Positions 1 to 10,053 of a stretch of 64,000 nt of DNA are shown here, piece after piece. Under the pieces are notes generated by a model. The model was given only the letters and a program-made list of their open reading frames with translations, made no database searches and was not told the origin of the DNA. The position numbers were made by a program, and so were the translations under genes. The stretch is from NCBI GenBank assembly GCA_028280345.1, contig JANQLY010000003.1:104495-168494 (forward strand), written 5' to 3'. Position 1 is the first letter of the stretch. Each line of letters starts with the position of its first letter. Source of the stretch: Pseudomonadales bacterium (GTDB taxonomy: Bacteria > Pseudomonadota > Gammaproteobacteria > Pseudomonadales > UBA7239).

Positions 1-1287
<1,287 letters not shown>

Positions 1288-1410
1288 AAACTATTGCGCT
1301 CACCACTGCTTTGTTAAAAACTATTTCGAAATGCTCATGTATTGGCATATACACTCCGCTTTCTCAATAGTTTTTGCCGCGCATTGGTTTCGCTCATTAC
1401 GTTTTTACTC
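1288..1410. repeat. Intergenic hairpin-forming repeat, copy A
   Basis: Between guaB and guaA lies an imperfect inverted repeat. The left arm (about 1307-1332, with TTAAAAACTATTTCGAAA) pairs with the right arm (about 1357-1385, with TTTCTCAATAGTTTTTGCC) around a loop holding CATGTATT and ATACACTCCGC. The 46-bp core at 1333-1378 is clearly related to 3116-3161, downstream of guaA. No protein is likely here. It resembles the dispersed palindromic intergenic repeats of gammaproteobacteria and may act as a processing or termination signal after guaB; that role is inference. Confidence 0.65.
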
Positions 1411-1488
1411 CGTTGTAGCAAAAGTGTGACAGATTTCGCTATGAAATTACGTCTATTGTTCGTGTCGAATGGTTAACGAAATAAATTT

Positions 1489-3063
1489 ATGCCTCAGAAT
1501 ATTCATTCACAGAAAATTTTAATTCTTGATTTTGGTTCTCAGTACACGCAACTGATTGCCCGTCGGGTGCGGGAGGCGGGTACCTATTGTGAGATCTGGG
1601 CCTGGGACTGTGGTGCGCAAGACATAAAAAACTTTGCTCCCCAGGGGATTGTCTTATCCGGTGGGCCGGAGTCAGTTACGGAGGATGTAGGGCCGCGAGC
1701 ACCGCAAATCGTGTTTGAACTCGGCATCCCTGTGCTCGGTATTTGCTATGGCATGCAAACCATGGCGGAGCAGTTTGGCGGCAAGGTAGAAGGCTCCAGT
1801 GTGCGTGAGTTCGGCTATGCCCAGGTGATGGTGGAAGGGGATAGTGACTTTCTTAAAGGTATTGTCGATCACGAGGCAGATAATGGTCATCTGCTTGATG
1901 TGTGGATGAGTCACGGTGACAAGGTAACTGAGTTGCCGGAAGGTTTTCACCTTATGGCTTCCACTGATAGCTGCCCGATAGCGGGAATGTATAACCGCGA
2001 CAAGCATTTCTATGGTGTTCAGTTTCACCCGGAAGTGACCCACACCTTGCAGGGTGAGCGCATGATTAATCGTTTTGTGCGTGAAATTTGTCAGTGCGAC
2101 GGTCTGTGGACTGCGAGCAGTATTGTCGAAGATGCGATTAACAGTGTGCGTGAGCGGGTGGGTAGTGACAAGGTGTTGCTCGGTTTGTCCGGTGGTGTGG
2201 ATTCCTCAGTAGTTGCAGCGTTATTGCATAAAGCGATCGGCGATCAACTGACCTGTGTGTTTGTGGACAACGGTCTACTGCGCAAAAATGAAGGCGATCA
2301 GGTGATGAATACCTTTGCCGAACATATGGGTGTTAAGGTTATTCGTGCCGATGCCGAAGATGAGTTTTTATCGCGTTTGCAAGGGGCTGAAGATCCGGAA
2401 CAAAAACGCAAGATTATCGGCAATACCTTTATCGAGATTTTTGATCGTGAAGCGGAAAAACTCACTGAGGTGAAATGGCTCGCCCAGGGTACGATCTATC
2501 CCGATGTTATCGAGTCCGCCGCGAGTAAACACGGTAAGGCCCATGTGATTAAATCCCATCACAATGTTGGCGGTTTGCCCGAAGATATGAAGATGGAACT
2601 CGTTGAACCGTTGCGCGAGCTGTTCAAAGACGAGGTGCGCAAGATCGGTCTTGAGCTTGGCTTGCCTTACGATATGGTTTATCGCCATCCGTTTCCAGGT
2701 CCCGGGCTCGGTGTGCGTATCCTTGGCGAAGTGAAAAAAGAATACGCCGATCTACTGCGCGAAGCTGATGCAATCTTTATTGAAGAACTTCACAAGGCAG
2801 ATTACTACCATAAAACCAGCCAGGCCTTTGTGGTGTTTTTACCCGTAAAGTCCGTCGGTGTGGTCGGTGATGCGCGGCGTTACGAATATGTTGTGGCCCT
2901 GCGCGCTGTAGAAACCATCGACTTTATGACGGCGCGCTGGGCGCACTTGCCGTATGAGTTACTCGAAACGGTTTCAAATCGTATTATTAATGAGATTTCA
3001 GGCATTAGCCGGGTTACGTACGACGTCTCCTCAAAGCCGCCCGCAACTATTGAATGGGAATGA
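1489..3063 (+). CDS. guaA: GMP synthase (glutamine-hydrolysing)
   Basis: GuaA converts XMP to GMP using ATP and ammonia from glutamine. At 524 residues it has the normal length. The N-terminal class-I glutamine amidotransferase domain shows the nucleophile elbow GICYGMQ (Cys86) and the His180/Glu182 pair in QFHPEV. The ATP-pyrophosphatase domain shows the PP-loop SGGVDSS starting at Ser234. The C-terminal dimerisation domain ends with the family-typical PPATIEWE. The ATG at 1489 gives the expected N-terminus; upstream A/T-rich sequence has only a weak ribosome binding site. It follows guaB, together completing IMP to GMP. A related repeat hairpin follows the stop codon. Nothing is unusual in the coding sequence. 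Confidence 0.98.
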   Translation: MPQNIHSQKILILDFGSQYTQLIARRVREAGTYCEIWAWDCGAQDIKNFAPQGIVLSGGPESVTEDVGPRAPQIVFELGIPVLGICYGMQTMAEQFGGKVEGSSVREFGYAQVMVEGDSDFLKGIVDHEADNGHLLDVWMSHGDKVTELPEGFHLMASTDSCPIAGMYNRDKHFYGVQFHPEVTHTLQGERMINRFVREICQCDGLWTASSIVEDAINSVRERVGSDKVLLGLSGGVDSSVVAALLHKAIGDQLTCVFVDNGLLRKNEGDQVMNTFAEHMGVKVIRADAEDEFLSRLQGAEDPEQKRKIIGNTFIEIFDREAEKLTEVKWLAQGTIYPDVIESAASKHGKAHVIKSHHNVGGLPEDMKMELVEPLRELFKDEVRKIGLELGLPYDMVYRHPFPGPGLGVRILGEVKKEYADLLREADAIFIEELHKADYYHKTSQAFVVFLPVKSVGVVGDARRYEYVVALRAVETIDFMTARWAHLPYELLETVSNRIINEISGISRVTYDVSSKPPATIEWE

Positions 3064-3240
3064 CTGAGAAAGTCTTTTCCTGCCCATGGCTGCGTTAAGA
3101 GCTTTTCTCAAACTTGTCATGTATAACTCGATACACTCCGCGTTTTCGAAAAGTCTTTGCCTTGCCCTGGCCAGGAAAATTTCTTTCTCAGGAATTGGGT
3201 GCATTCCGCTTACTCACAGCCCCGCGCCTTGCCAGCGAAA
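3064..3240. repeat. Intergenic hairpin-forming repeat, copy B, with a degenerate extra unit
   Basis: This stretch between guaA and tadA carries a second copy of the copy A core (3116-3161: CATGTATAAC, ATACACTCCGC, then TTTTCGAAAAGTCTTTGCC). It lies inside a nested inverted repeat: the outer arm around 3063-3085 (GAGAAAGTCTTTTCCTG) pairs with 3167-3196 (CAGGAAAATTTCTTTCTCA), and the inner arm GAGCTTTTCTCAAAC pairs with GTTTTCGAAAAGTC. A weaker third unit (GCATTCCGCTTACTCAC) follows near 3200-3233. Short ORFs running through it are best read as shadows. Confidence 0.65.
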
Positions 3241-3270
3241 AAATTATCTCTTTCTCACGGGTGTGGCGGT

Positions 3271-3732
3271 ATGAGTCAGCATCACGAGTTCTTTATGCAG
3301 CAAGCGCTACAACTGGCGGACGAGGCTGAGGCTCGCGGAGAAGTGCCGGTGGGTGCTGTTGTTGTAAAGGCGGGTGAAGTTATCGGGCGTGGTTTTAATC
3401 AGCCAATTTCTTCCTGTGATCCTTCTGCGCATGCGGAAATTGTTGCATTACGCGATGCAGCAAAACACTTTAATAATTATCGTCTGGTGGATTGTGATCT
3501 TTATGTAACGATTGAGCCCTGTGCGATGTGCGCGGGGGCTATGGTGCATGCGCGTATCGCTAACCTTTACTACGGAGCGCCGGAGCCAAAGGCGGGTGCT
3601 ATTGAAAGCACCCAGCAGTTTTTTTCAGCGGATTGGCTAAATCATCAGGTGTTGTATGAGGCGGGGATTCTGGAATCTCTGTGCCGTGAAAAGATACAGC
3701 AGTTTTTTCAGCGTAAACGTAGCGATAGTTAG
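3271..3732 (+). CDS. tadA: tRNA-specific adenosine deaminase
   Basis: TadA deaminates A34 to inosine in tRNA-Arg(ACG), needed to read CGN codons. The 153-residue product has the cytidine/deoxycytidylate-deaminase fold: the zinc motif with its proton-shuttling Glu in AHAEIVAL, and the two zinc cysteines in EPCAMCAG. The open frame extends upstream to 3157, but that part is translated repeat DNA. The start at 3271 (MSQHHEFFMQQAL) gives the normal TadA N-terminus and length. It is followed by a strong bidirectional terminator and converges with the rsx operon. The family is essential in most bacteria; the assignment is secure apart from the exact start. Confidence 0.95.
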   Translation: MSQHHEFFMQQALQLADEAEARGEVPVGAVVVKAGEVIGRGFNQPISSCDPSAHAEIVALRDAAKHFNNYRLVDCDLYVTIEPCAMCAGAMVHARIANLYYGAPEPKAGAIESTQQFFSADWLNHQVLYEAGILESLCREKIQQFFQRKRSDS

Positions 3733-3758
3733 CACAATGCGTTATTGGGAGTGCATAA

Positions 3759-3790
3759 TAAAAAAGGCGCTTGTTAAAGCGCCTTTTTTA
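3759..3790. terminator. Bidirectional rho-independent terminator between tadA and rsxE
   Basis: An A-tract, a GC-rich stem (AAGGCGC paired with GCGCCTT around TTGTTAAA) and a T-tract form a symmetrical hairpin. It has T-runs on both strands, fitting the convergent ends of tadA (+) and rsxE (-). Confidence 0.85.
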
Positions 3791-3809
3791 ATTCTTTACT
3801 TGGCACTAT

Positions 3810-4517
3810 TTAGCTAATAGTACCGGTAGTGCGAACCCGCTTCGAACCTTTGACTACATCACCGCGTTTCGCTTTTGCTGCTTCCTCGATCTTCATATCG
3901 ATAGCATTTTTAGCCGCCATTAAAAAACCGCAAACAATAAAAGCACCGGGAGGAAGGGCAGCAACAAGAAAGCCGGAGTAATCTTCAGAGATCACAATAC
4001 GCCAGTCAGCGGCAACGGGGCCAAGTAATAAGTCCATGCCATCAAACAATGTGCCCATGCCAATAATCTCGCGGATCATGCCGAGCACGATCATCACCAG
4101 CGCAAAACCGAGCCCCATAATAAATCCGTCGTACAGTGAAGGCAGAAGGGGATTGCGGCTCGCGTAGGCGTCGGCACGACCGAGAATCATGCAGTTGGTT
4201 ACAATCAGCGGAATAAAAATGCCGAGAATTTGCCACAGCTCATAGGTGAACGCTTTCATCAATAGATCAATGACCGTCGTAAAAGATGCAATGATTAGAA
4301 CAAATGCGGGCAGGCGAATCGCGTCGCTCACAATATTGCGAATAATGGATACACTGAGATTTGATAGCGTTAATACCGCCATTGTTGCAATACCGAGACC
4401 AAGTGAGTTTACGGTATTCATGCTGACGGCAAGCAATGGACATAAGCCGAGTACTTGTACAAGTGCCGGATTGTTTTTCCATAAGCCGTTAACAGTGAGT
4501 TCTTTATAGTTTGCCAT
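3810..4517 (-). CDS. rsxE: Rsx/Rnf electron transport complex subunit E
   Basis: This is an integral membrane subunit of the Rnf-type complex that couples NADH/ferredoxin electron transfer to ion flux and, in enterics, keeps SoxR reduced. The 235-residue protein is almost entirely hydrophobic helices with the family features [17 protein letters not shown] near the N-terminus and [15 protein letters not shown] mid-protein. The open frame runs 11 codons further upstream, but the start at 4517 ([13 protein letters not shown]) is preceded by AGAGGTAACACC, a good ribosome binding site, and matches family length. It lies 4 bp after rsxG and is the last gene of the operon before the terminator at 3759-3790. 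Confidence 0.95.
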   Translation of the reverse strand: MANYKELTVNGLWKNNPALVQVLGLCPLLAVSMNTVNSLGLGIATMAVLTLSNLSVSIIRNIVSDAIRLPAFVLIIASFTTVIDLLMKAFTYELWQILGIFIPLIVTNCMILGRADAYASRNPLLPSLYDGFIMGLGFALVMIVLGMIREIIGMGTLFDGMDLLLGPVAADWRIVISEDYSGFLVAALPPGAFIVCGFLMAAKNAIDMKIEEAAKAKRGDVVKGSKRVRTTGTIS

Positions 4518-4521
4518 GGTG

Positions 4522-5193
4522 TTACCTCTGCTGCGCTGTCTCTGGCGCATCGGTGTTAACCGTTGGGACTTGATACAGCTCAGGGAAAATTAATGCCTTG
4601 CTGTCTTCAAAGTATACCAGTGTCTGGTGTACCTGGGTGACCACGGCGCGCGGTGTAATAGTGGCGCCGGTAAATTGGTCAAATACCCCTTTATCCTTTT
4701 TTACTTTCCACTGTTCGGGCAGCGGGCTTTCCAGTGACTTGCCGTTAAAGCTTAAAATCCAGTCGCTCTTCTTGAGTGATATGCCATCACCGAGTCCGGG
4801 AGTTTCATTGTGATCGACAACGCGTACGCCGGCGATGGTGCCGTCGACATTGATACCGACAAGCATTTTAATCGGGCCGCTATAGCCATCCGGCGCGGTG
4901 GCAGGAAAAATAACCGCCACGGGTTTGCCGTCTTTACGTGCAACAAATGCACGGTTAAGCTTTTTCAGATGCAGGCGTTCCTTGTCAGCATCCGGAATCA
5001 CAAAGTTATCGTCGAGCATTTCATTGTCATGTCTGTTGTCGGGCACTATCTCCAGCAGCGCTTTTTCCTTGGCAATACGAATCTGTTCGACGATGCGATC
5101 TTTAGTACCCAGATTGGTATAGGCGAGTATTCCCGCTGTAAGCAGGGCAAATAGTCCGAGTTTTATAGCATTGGAGGCAACGGCTTTGTCCAT
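4522..5193 (-). CDS. rsxG: Rsx/Rnf electron transport complex subunit G
   Basis: RsxG/RnfG is a membrane-anchored periplasmic flavoprotein. The 223-residue protein has one N-terminal transmembrane anchor (about residues 10-27) and then an FMN-binding domain. The covalent FMN attachment motif is visible as [11 protein letters not shown], where the second Thr of GAT-x-T is the expected acceptor. The conserved region [14 protein letters not shown] is also present. The start codon overlaps the stop of rsxD by one base (TAATG), implying translational coupling. Length and motifs are normal for the family. Confidence 0.95.
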   Translation of the reverse strand: MDKAVASNAIKLGLFALLTAGILAYTNLGTKDRIVEQIRIAKEKALLEIVPDNRHDNEMLDDNFVIPDADKERLHLKKLNRAFVARKDGKPVAVIFPATAPDGYSGPIKMLVGINVDGTIAGVRVVDHNETPGLGDGISLKKSDWILSFNGKSLESPLPEQWKVKKDKGVFDQFTGATITPRAVVTQVHQTLVYFEDSKALIFPELYQVPTVNTDAPETAQQR

Positions 5194-6254
5194 TAGCTGT
5201 CATCCTTCTCTGTGGCACGTCGTGAACGGTCGTGACCGTAGGTACGTGGCAAGGTGTAGTACTCAATTGTCGGTGCGCAGAGGTTCATCAACAGCACAGC
5301 AAACGCCACTGCGTCCGGATAGTTACCCCAGCAGCGAATAATAAATACGATCACACCAGCGCAGCCTCCGAACCAAAGTTTGCCCTTGATTGTAGTGGGG
5401 GATGTCACCGGGTCGGTGATAATAAAAAACGCGCCAAGCATGGTGCCGCCACTTAACAAATGGAATAATGCTGAGCCCTTACTGGCAGAGCTGCCGCCAT
5501 CGTTAAACAGAATCGCGCAGAGCGTCAGAGCGCCGAGAAAGGCCACAGGTGCATGCCAGGTATAGACGCGCTGTTGCAACAGAAAAATACCACCGAGCAA
5601 GAAGCCCAGGTTCACCCATTCGTAACCGCTTGCCACAAGAAAGCCTTGATTGAGTACCGGCTCGGAGAGATAAAACTCTGCGGTAGTCAGACTGGTATTC
5701 TGCTTCATGATGTCGAGCGGAGTTGCCGCGGTGATAGCGTCCACCGGGACAGAGGCAAACATCGGGAAAATAATCTGCAAGGACTCGACAAAGTCTGGCG
5801 TAGAGCCGGCAATATTTGCCGGGCTTGGCCAACTGGTCATCTCTATCGGAAACGAGATCAGCAATACCACATAGCCGAGCATGGCGGGGTTAAACGGATT
5901 AAAACCGAGGCCGCCATAGATTTGCTTGCCAATAATAATGGCAAACGCGACTCCTACCATCGTCAGCCACCAGGGTGCATAGGGAGGAATGGCAAGTGCG
6001 AGCAGTACCGCGGTTACAACGGCGCTGTAGTCCTTGATATAAAAACTTACCGGGCGTTTGCGCAGTTTTAGAATCGCGGCTTCGCATGCAATGGCTACGA
6101 GTGATGCCCAGATAATATTGATAACATTGCCCCAGCCGAAGAACAGAGTCAGTGCTGCCAGTCCCGGCAAGGCGGCGACAGCGACAAGACGCATAATGTC
6201 GCCGGTATCGCGTCGGATATGATCGTGGGGGGAGGTTACACGTAAAAAAGCCAT
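5193..6254 (-). CDS. rsxD: Rsx/Rnf electron transport complex subunit D
   Basis: RsxD/RnfD is a polytopic membrane flavoprotein related to NqrB. The 353-residue protein has about nine to ten predicted membrane helices. The covalent-flavin motif is recognisable in SGGTMLGAFFIITDPVTSP, with the Thr of GGT as predicted acceptor. The segment NPFNPAMLGYVVLLISFP is also family-typical. It starts with ATG 9 bp after the rsxC stop and overlaps rsxG by one base. It probably acts with RsxG and RsxE to move electrons through the membrane; that role comes from family knowledge. Confidence 0.95.
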   Translation of the reverse strand: MAFLRVTSPHDHIRRDTGDIMRLVAVAALPGLAALTLFFGWGNVINIIWASLVAIACEAAILKLRKRPVSFYIKDYSAVVTAVLLALAIPPYAPWWLTMVGVAFAIIIGKQIYGGLGFNPFNPAMLGYVVLLISFPIEMTSWPSPANIAGSTPDFVESLQIIFPMFASVPVDAITAATPLDIMKQNTSLTTAEFYLSEPVLNQGFLVASGYEWVNLGFLLGGIFLLQQRVYTWHAPVAFLGALTLCAILFNDGGSSASKGSALFHLLSGGTMLGAFFIITDPVTSPTTIKGKLWFGGCAGVIVFIIRCWGNYPDAVAFAVLLMNLCAPTIEYYTLPRTYGHDRSRRATEKDDS

Positions 6255-6263
6255 GGTCCCTTG

Positions 6264-8558
6264 CTAGCCGAGTTTGGCCAGTTCCTCCCGTGTTTCTGTG
6301 AGTTTGGCTTCCAGTTTGTCGACGCCAGCCTGAAATGCATCAACGTTATCCGATTCTTCGTCAATTGCGTTTTGTAAACGTTGTCTGGCTTTCTCAAGCC
6401 GTGATTCAATCGATTCCACCTGAGCCTGCAATTTTTCTTTCGGATCCATCTCTGCCATTGCCGCCGCTTTGGCTTTTGCCTTGGCGATAGCGAGTGCGGC
6501 AGGATCAGTTTCTGCGTTACTACTATCATTACTGCCGCCGGATTTCTCAAGCGAGTGCATTTCCTCGCGCGCATCGTCGAGTTTCTTCTCCCAGGTGACA
6601 ACACGACCCTGCAATTCCTCGACATGGTCGGCACGGCTTTCCCGTGCTGCATGCAGTTCTTCAACAAGACCTTGCAGTTTGGTTTCGAGCTTTTCTATAG
6701 TGGCGCTGATGCGTTGTTCGTCGCTTTGGCCGGAGCGTGCTTCAGCTGCCATCTCCAGCGTCGCCTGTACTTTCTTTTCCGCTGCTTTGTCGGCGGCGCT
6801 TTCTGCACTCTGCTCCTGATCAAAAGCGGTGAGTTTCTCTTGCGCTTGCTCCAGCTTCAGTTTCAGATCCGCGAGTCGCGCCTGTTGCTTGTCGTGTTGA
6901 TCAGTGCCTTCGGCATCGCGGGCTTTTTCTTCGGCGCGTTCCACACGGCGCGCCGCAGTATCCACAGCTTTTTGCAATTTGTTGCGTTGTTCATCGCTAC
7001 CTTGCTCTGCGGAAGCGGCTTTGGCTTTGGCCACGGCAGCTTCTACCGGGTCATTGGTATCGGCTTTCTCATCGCTGCTGCTGGCCTGTTTTGCCTTGCG
7101 CGCTGCGGCAGCTTCTTTACGCGCGCGTTGTTTCGCTTCTTTTTCCGCCTGCTCTTTCTCGAGACGTTGCTGGCGTGCTTCAAAACGCTGTCGCGCCAGG
7201 TCAGATTTTTGCTTTTCGGCTGCGGCGTTACGAATTTCACCTTTGGCGGCGCGATAGTTTTGCACCAGCGGAATATTGCTCGGGCAGACAAACGAACAGC
7301 AGCCGCACTCGATGCAGTCCATCAGGTTGTGGGCTTGCAGTTTTTCGTGATCCTGGGATTGGGCATACCAGTACAACTGTTGGGGTAGCAGGCTGACCGG
7401 GCACGCAGTGGCACAGATACCACAGCGAATGCACGGGTTGGCGGCCTGCGGGTCGGGTAGCTCTTTGTCCGTCGGCACGAGAATGCAGTTGGTAGTTTTC
7501 ACTACCGGAATATCGCTGCTCTCCACAGCGTAACCCATCATTGGGCCACCAATGACCAGTCGTGAGGCTTTGCTGGCTACATAGTCACTTTGTGCAAGCA
7601 ATTCATTAATTGGTGTGCCGAGCAATACCTCGTAGTTACGTGGGCGTTGTACTGCTTCACCAGTAACCGTTGTGATACGGGAGATCAGTGGGCGGCCTTC
7701 GACAACGGCGCGATAAATTGCTTCGGTAGAACCGATATTCTGAACTACGACACCGATATTGGCGGGCAGTCCACCGGTGGGAACTTCGCGACCGGTTAAA
7801 ATCCAGATCAGTTGTTTTTCGCCACCGGACGGGTATTTGGTGGGAAAGGTCACGACTTCAATTTGTTTGTCGGCACCATGATCCCGGATTGCCTGGCGCA
7901 GGGTTTCCGCAGCTTCAGGTTTATTGTCTTCTACGCCGATTAAGACGTTTTCCGGCTTGCCAAGCAATTGCGCGAGAATCTGAACACCTTTGACAATATC
8001 ACCGGCACGGTTGCGCATTAGAATATCGTCGGCGGTAATGTAAGGCTCACACTCTGTGCCGTTGATAATCAGTGTATCGATAGTACTGTTTGGCGGTGGG
8101 CTCAGTTTGACGCGCGCTGGAAAACCTGCACCGCCCATACCAGCGATACCTGCCGCTTGAATACGTTGCAAAATGTCATCGTTGGACAGCTCGCTAAAGT
8201 CACCGCTCTCAAGCGGATTCAGTTCAGTCCACTCGTCTTTGCCATCCGTTTCGATGGTGATACACGGGCCGGTCATGCCAGAGGGATGGGGCAGCACGTG
8301 GTTGCCAATTTCCGTAACGGTGCCAGAGCTTGAGGCATGCACGGGTGCACTGACAAAACCGGCTGCTTCGGCAATCACCTGGCCTTTAAGCACACGATCA
8401 CCTGCGGCAACAACCGGTCGCGCCGGTGCGCCGATGTGCTGACTTAACGGAAATACCAGACGCGCGGGAACAGCCGCTATGGCAAGAGGTTCTTGCAGCG
8501 ACTGTCTTTTATTCTCTGCCGGATGAATACCGCCCGGCAGTTCCCATGTCATACGCAT
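6264..8558 (-). CDS. rsxC: Rsx/Rnf electron transport complex subunit C
   Basis: RsxC/RnfC is the peripheral NADH-oxidising, FMN and iron-sulfur subunit of the complex. The 764-residue protein has the N-terminal signature WELPGGIHPAENK, a Rossmann/NADH region with GMGGAGFPARVKL, an SLBB-like region and two 4Fe-4S cluster motifs, CIRCGICATACP and CIECGCCSFVCP (about residues 375-425). The last 320 or so residues are a long Ala/Lys/Glu/Gln-rich coiled coil, a variable tail that enteric RsxC also carries. The gene lies 25 bp after rsxB and 9 bp before rsxD. The compositional bias of the tail produces long but spurious antisense ORFs. Confidence 0.95.
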   Translation of the reverse strand: MRMTWELPGGIHPAENKRQSLQEPLAIAAVPARLVFPLSQHIGAPARPVVAAGDRVLKGQVIAEAAGFVSAPVHASSSGTVTEIGNHVLPHPSGMTGPCITIETDGKDEWTELNPLESGDFSELSNDDILQRIQAAGIAGMGGAGFPARVKLSPPPNSTIDTLIINGTECEPYITADDILMRNRAGDIVKGVQILAQLLGKPENVLIGVEDNKPEAAETLRQAIRDHGADKQIEVVTFPTKYPSGGEKQLIWILTGREVPTGGLPANIGVVVQNIGSTEAIYRAVVEGRPLISRITTVTGEAVQRPRNYEVLLGTPINELLAQSDYVASKASRLVIGGPMMGYAVESSDIPVVKTTNCILVPTDKELPDPQAANPCIRCGICATACPVSLLPQQLYWYAQSQDHEKLQAHNLMDCIECGCCSFVCPSNIPLVQNYRAAKGEIRNAAAEKQKSDLARQRFEARQQRLEKEQAEKEAKQRARKEAAAARKAKQASSSDEKADTNDPVEAAVAKAKAASAEQGSDEQRNKLQKAVDTAARRVERAEEKARDAEGTDQHDKQQARLADLKLKLEQAQEKLTAFDQEQSAESAADKAAEKKVQATLEMAAEARSGQSDEQRISATIEKLETKLQGLVEELHAARESRADHVEELQGRVVTWEKKLDDAREEMHSLEKSGGSNDSSNAETDPAALAIAKAKAKAAAMAEMDPKEKLQAQVESIESRLEKARQRLQNAIDEESDNVDAFQAGVDKLEAKLTETREELAKLG

Positions 8559-8583
8559 AATGTCTGTTTACTGTTTCGTTATG

Positions 8584-9222
8584 TTAGGCAGCCTTGTCCT
8601 GTTCGCTGCGTGGCTGTTTGTCCGTGGCGATCAGATTGCTTTGCCCCACCTGCTCGGCACTGGAAGGTGGTAGTTCCCAATGCCAGGTTTGCAGGGTAGT
8701 TTCAACCGGCAGCATATCGATGCAGTCCACCGGGCACGGGTCCACACACAGATCACAGCCGGTGCACAAGTCGGTGACAATGGTATGCATCTGCTTGGCG
8801 GCACCGAGAATGGCATCTACCGGGCAGGCCTGGATACATTTGGTGCAGCCAATACATTCGTCTTCACGCACAAAGGCTACTTTCTTGACATCGGATTCTT
8901 CGCCGTGCTCTTCGTCGAGGGTCGGTGCCTCCACATCAAGCAGGTCGGCGAGTGCATTGATTGTGGCCTGACCACCCGGCGGGCACTTGTTGATCTCCTC
9001 ACCGTTTTCGGCAATCGCCGTGGCATAGGGGCGGCAGCCCGGATGGCCACACTGGCCGCATTGGGTCTGTGGCAGAATCGCATCAATCTGGTCGATAACC
9101 GGATTGCCTTCTACCTTGAATTTCACCGAGGCGAAACCAAGGATGGCACCGAAGATCAGGCACAGGCTCGCCAGCGCGAGTAGCGCAGCAATAATCGGAT
9201 GTTGGAGTAGGAACTCAATCAT
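8584..9222 (-). CDS. rsxB: Rsx/Rnf electron transport complex subunit B (ferredoxin)
   Basis: RsxB/RnfB is the ferredoxin-like subunit passing electrons between RsxC and the membrane subunits. The 212-residue protein starts with a membrane anchor (about residues 8-30). It then has a 4Fe-4S domain with [13 protein letters not shown] and a later Cys in NKCPPGG, followed by two classical ferredoxin motifs, [16 protein letters not shown] and [16 protein letters not shown]. The start ATG at 9222 has GGAAAGACTG upstream. It is 15 bp downstream of rsxA. The C-terminal tail of about 35 residues after the last cluster is variable in the family. Confidence 0.96.
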   Translation of the reverse strand: MIEFLLQHPIIAALLALASLCLIFGAILGFASVKFKVEGNPVIDQIDAILPQTQCGQCGHPGCRPYATAIAENGEEINKCPPGGQATINALADLLDVEAPTLDEEHGEESDVKKVAFVREDECIGCTKCIQACPVDAILGAAKQMHTIVTDLCTGCDLCVDPCPVDCIDMLPVETTLQTWHWELPPSSAEQVGQSNLIATDKQPRSEQDKAA

Positions 9223-9237
9223 CAGTCTTTCCGGCTT

Positions 9238-9822
9238 TTACACCAGCCCTCCGAATCCCATAAACGCAAGTGACATAAGCCCGGCAGTAATCATGCCGAT
9301 GGCGGCGCCTTTGAACGGCACGGGAATATCTGCCACTGCCATGCGTTCGCGCATGGTGGAAAACAGAATCAGGACTATAGAGAAGCCAACTGCACCGCCA
9401 AAGCCATAAATGGTGGCTTGAAGGAAGGTATGTGCCTTGGTGGTGTTTTGAATCGCGAGGCCCAATACGGCACAGTTGCTGGTAATCAGCGGCAGGTATA
9501 CGCCGAGTACGCGGTAGAGCAGCGGGCTGACCTTTTCGATAAACATTTTGGCAAACTGCACCACGACAGCAATCACCACAATAAACGTAATGGTCTTGAG
9601 GTATTCGAGATCAAGTGGAATTAACACCCAGGTGTAGACAATGTAGGTGACCACAGCGGTGAGTGTCAGCACGAACGTGGTGGCGCCGGCCATGCCGATC
9701 GCAGATTCGAGCTTGTTGGAAACCCCCATAAACGGGCACAGACCAAGGAATTGCACGAGCACGAAGTTATTGACGAGCACAGCGCCAATAAAGAGCAGCA
9801 TGAATTCAGTATATTCGGTCAT
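9238..9822 (-). CDS. rsxA: Rsx/Rnf electron transport complex subunit A
   Basis: RsxA/RnfA is an NqrE-like integral membrane subunit, homologous to RsxE. The 194-residue protein has six predicted helices and the family signatures [18 protein letters not shown] and [15 protein letters not shown]; these half-helix Cys-containing motifs are thought to hold an intramembrane iron-sulfur centre with RsxE. It is the first gene of the rsx operon. The 231 bp upstream, before the end of metG, should hold the promoter, although no convincing -35/-10 pair was picked out there. Confidence 0.95.
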   Translation of the reverse strand: MTEYTEFMLLFIGAVLVNNFVLVQFLGLCPFMGVSNKLESAIGMAGATTFVLTLTAVVTYIVYTWVLIPLDLEYLKTITFIVVIAVVVQFAKMFIEKVSPLLYRVLGVYLPLITSNCAVLGLAIQNTTKAHTFLQATIYGFGGAVGFSIVLILFSTMRERMAVADIPVPFKGAAIGMITAGLMSLAFMGFGGLV

Positions 9823-10053
9823 TTCGGTACTTTGTGGTACTTGGGTTGATTGAGTACTTAAGGTTTTCTAATTCGTTGAAAAACCTGAACTTTTTGACGG
9901 TCGCAATGGTAGCTTGCGCCTCTTTTATCAGCAATACGTAATTTAGATAGTGCTATAAAAACTTGTAATAACCTTATGAAAAATCAATAAAATTTATGTA
10001 GAAATACCTGGTTTTACAGTTCTGGTCATGGATTAGTTGATTGGGTCGGCTGA

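Noticed and set aside
1288..1488. Riboswitch before guaA
   Set aside because: The hairpin is a long symmetrical repeat shared with the region after guaA; no purine-riboswitch core was seen.
3086..3329. Short plus-strand ORFs before tadA
   Set aside because: They translate the intergenic repeat; TadA homology begins only at 3271.
6469..7388. Long plus-strand ORFs opposite rsxC
   Set aside because: They mirror the Ala/Lys/Glu-rich coiled-coil tail of rsxC, have no independent motif or ribosome binding site, and are compositional shadows.
9861..9886. Terminator between metG and rsxA
   Set aside because: AGGTTTTC and GAAAAACCT can pair, but the stem is weak, imperfect and without a T-run in the direction of transcription.
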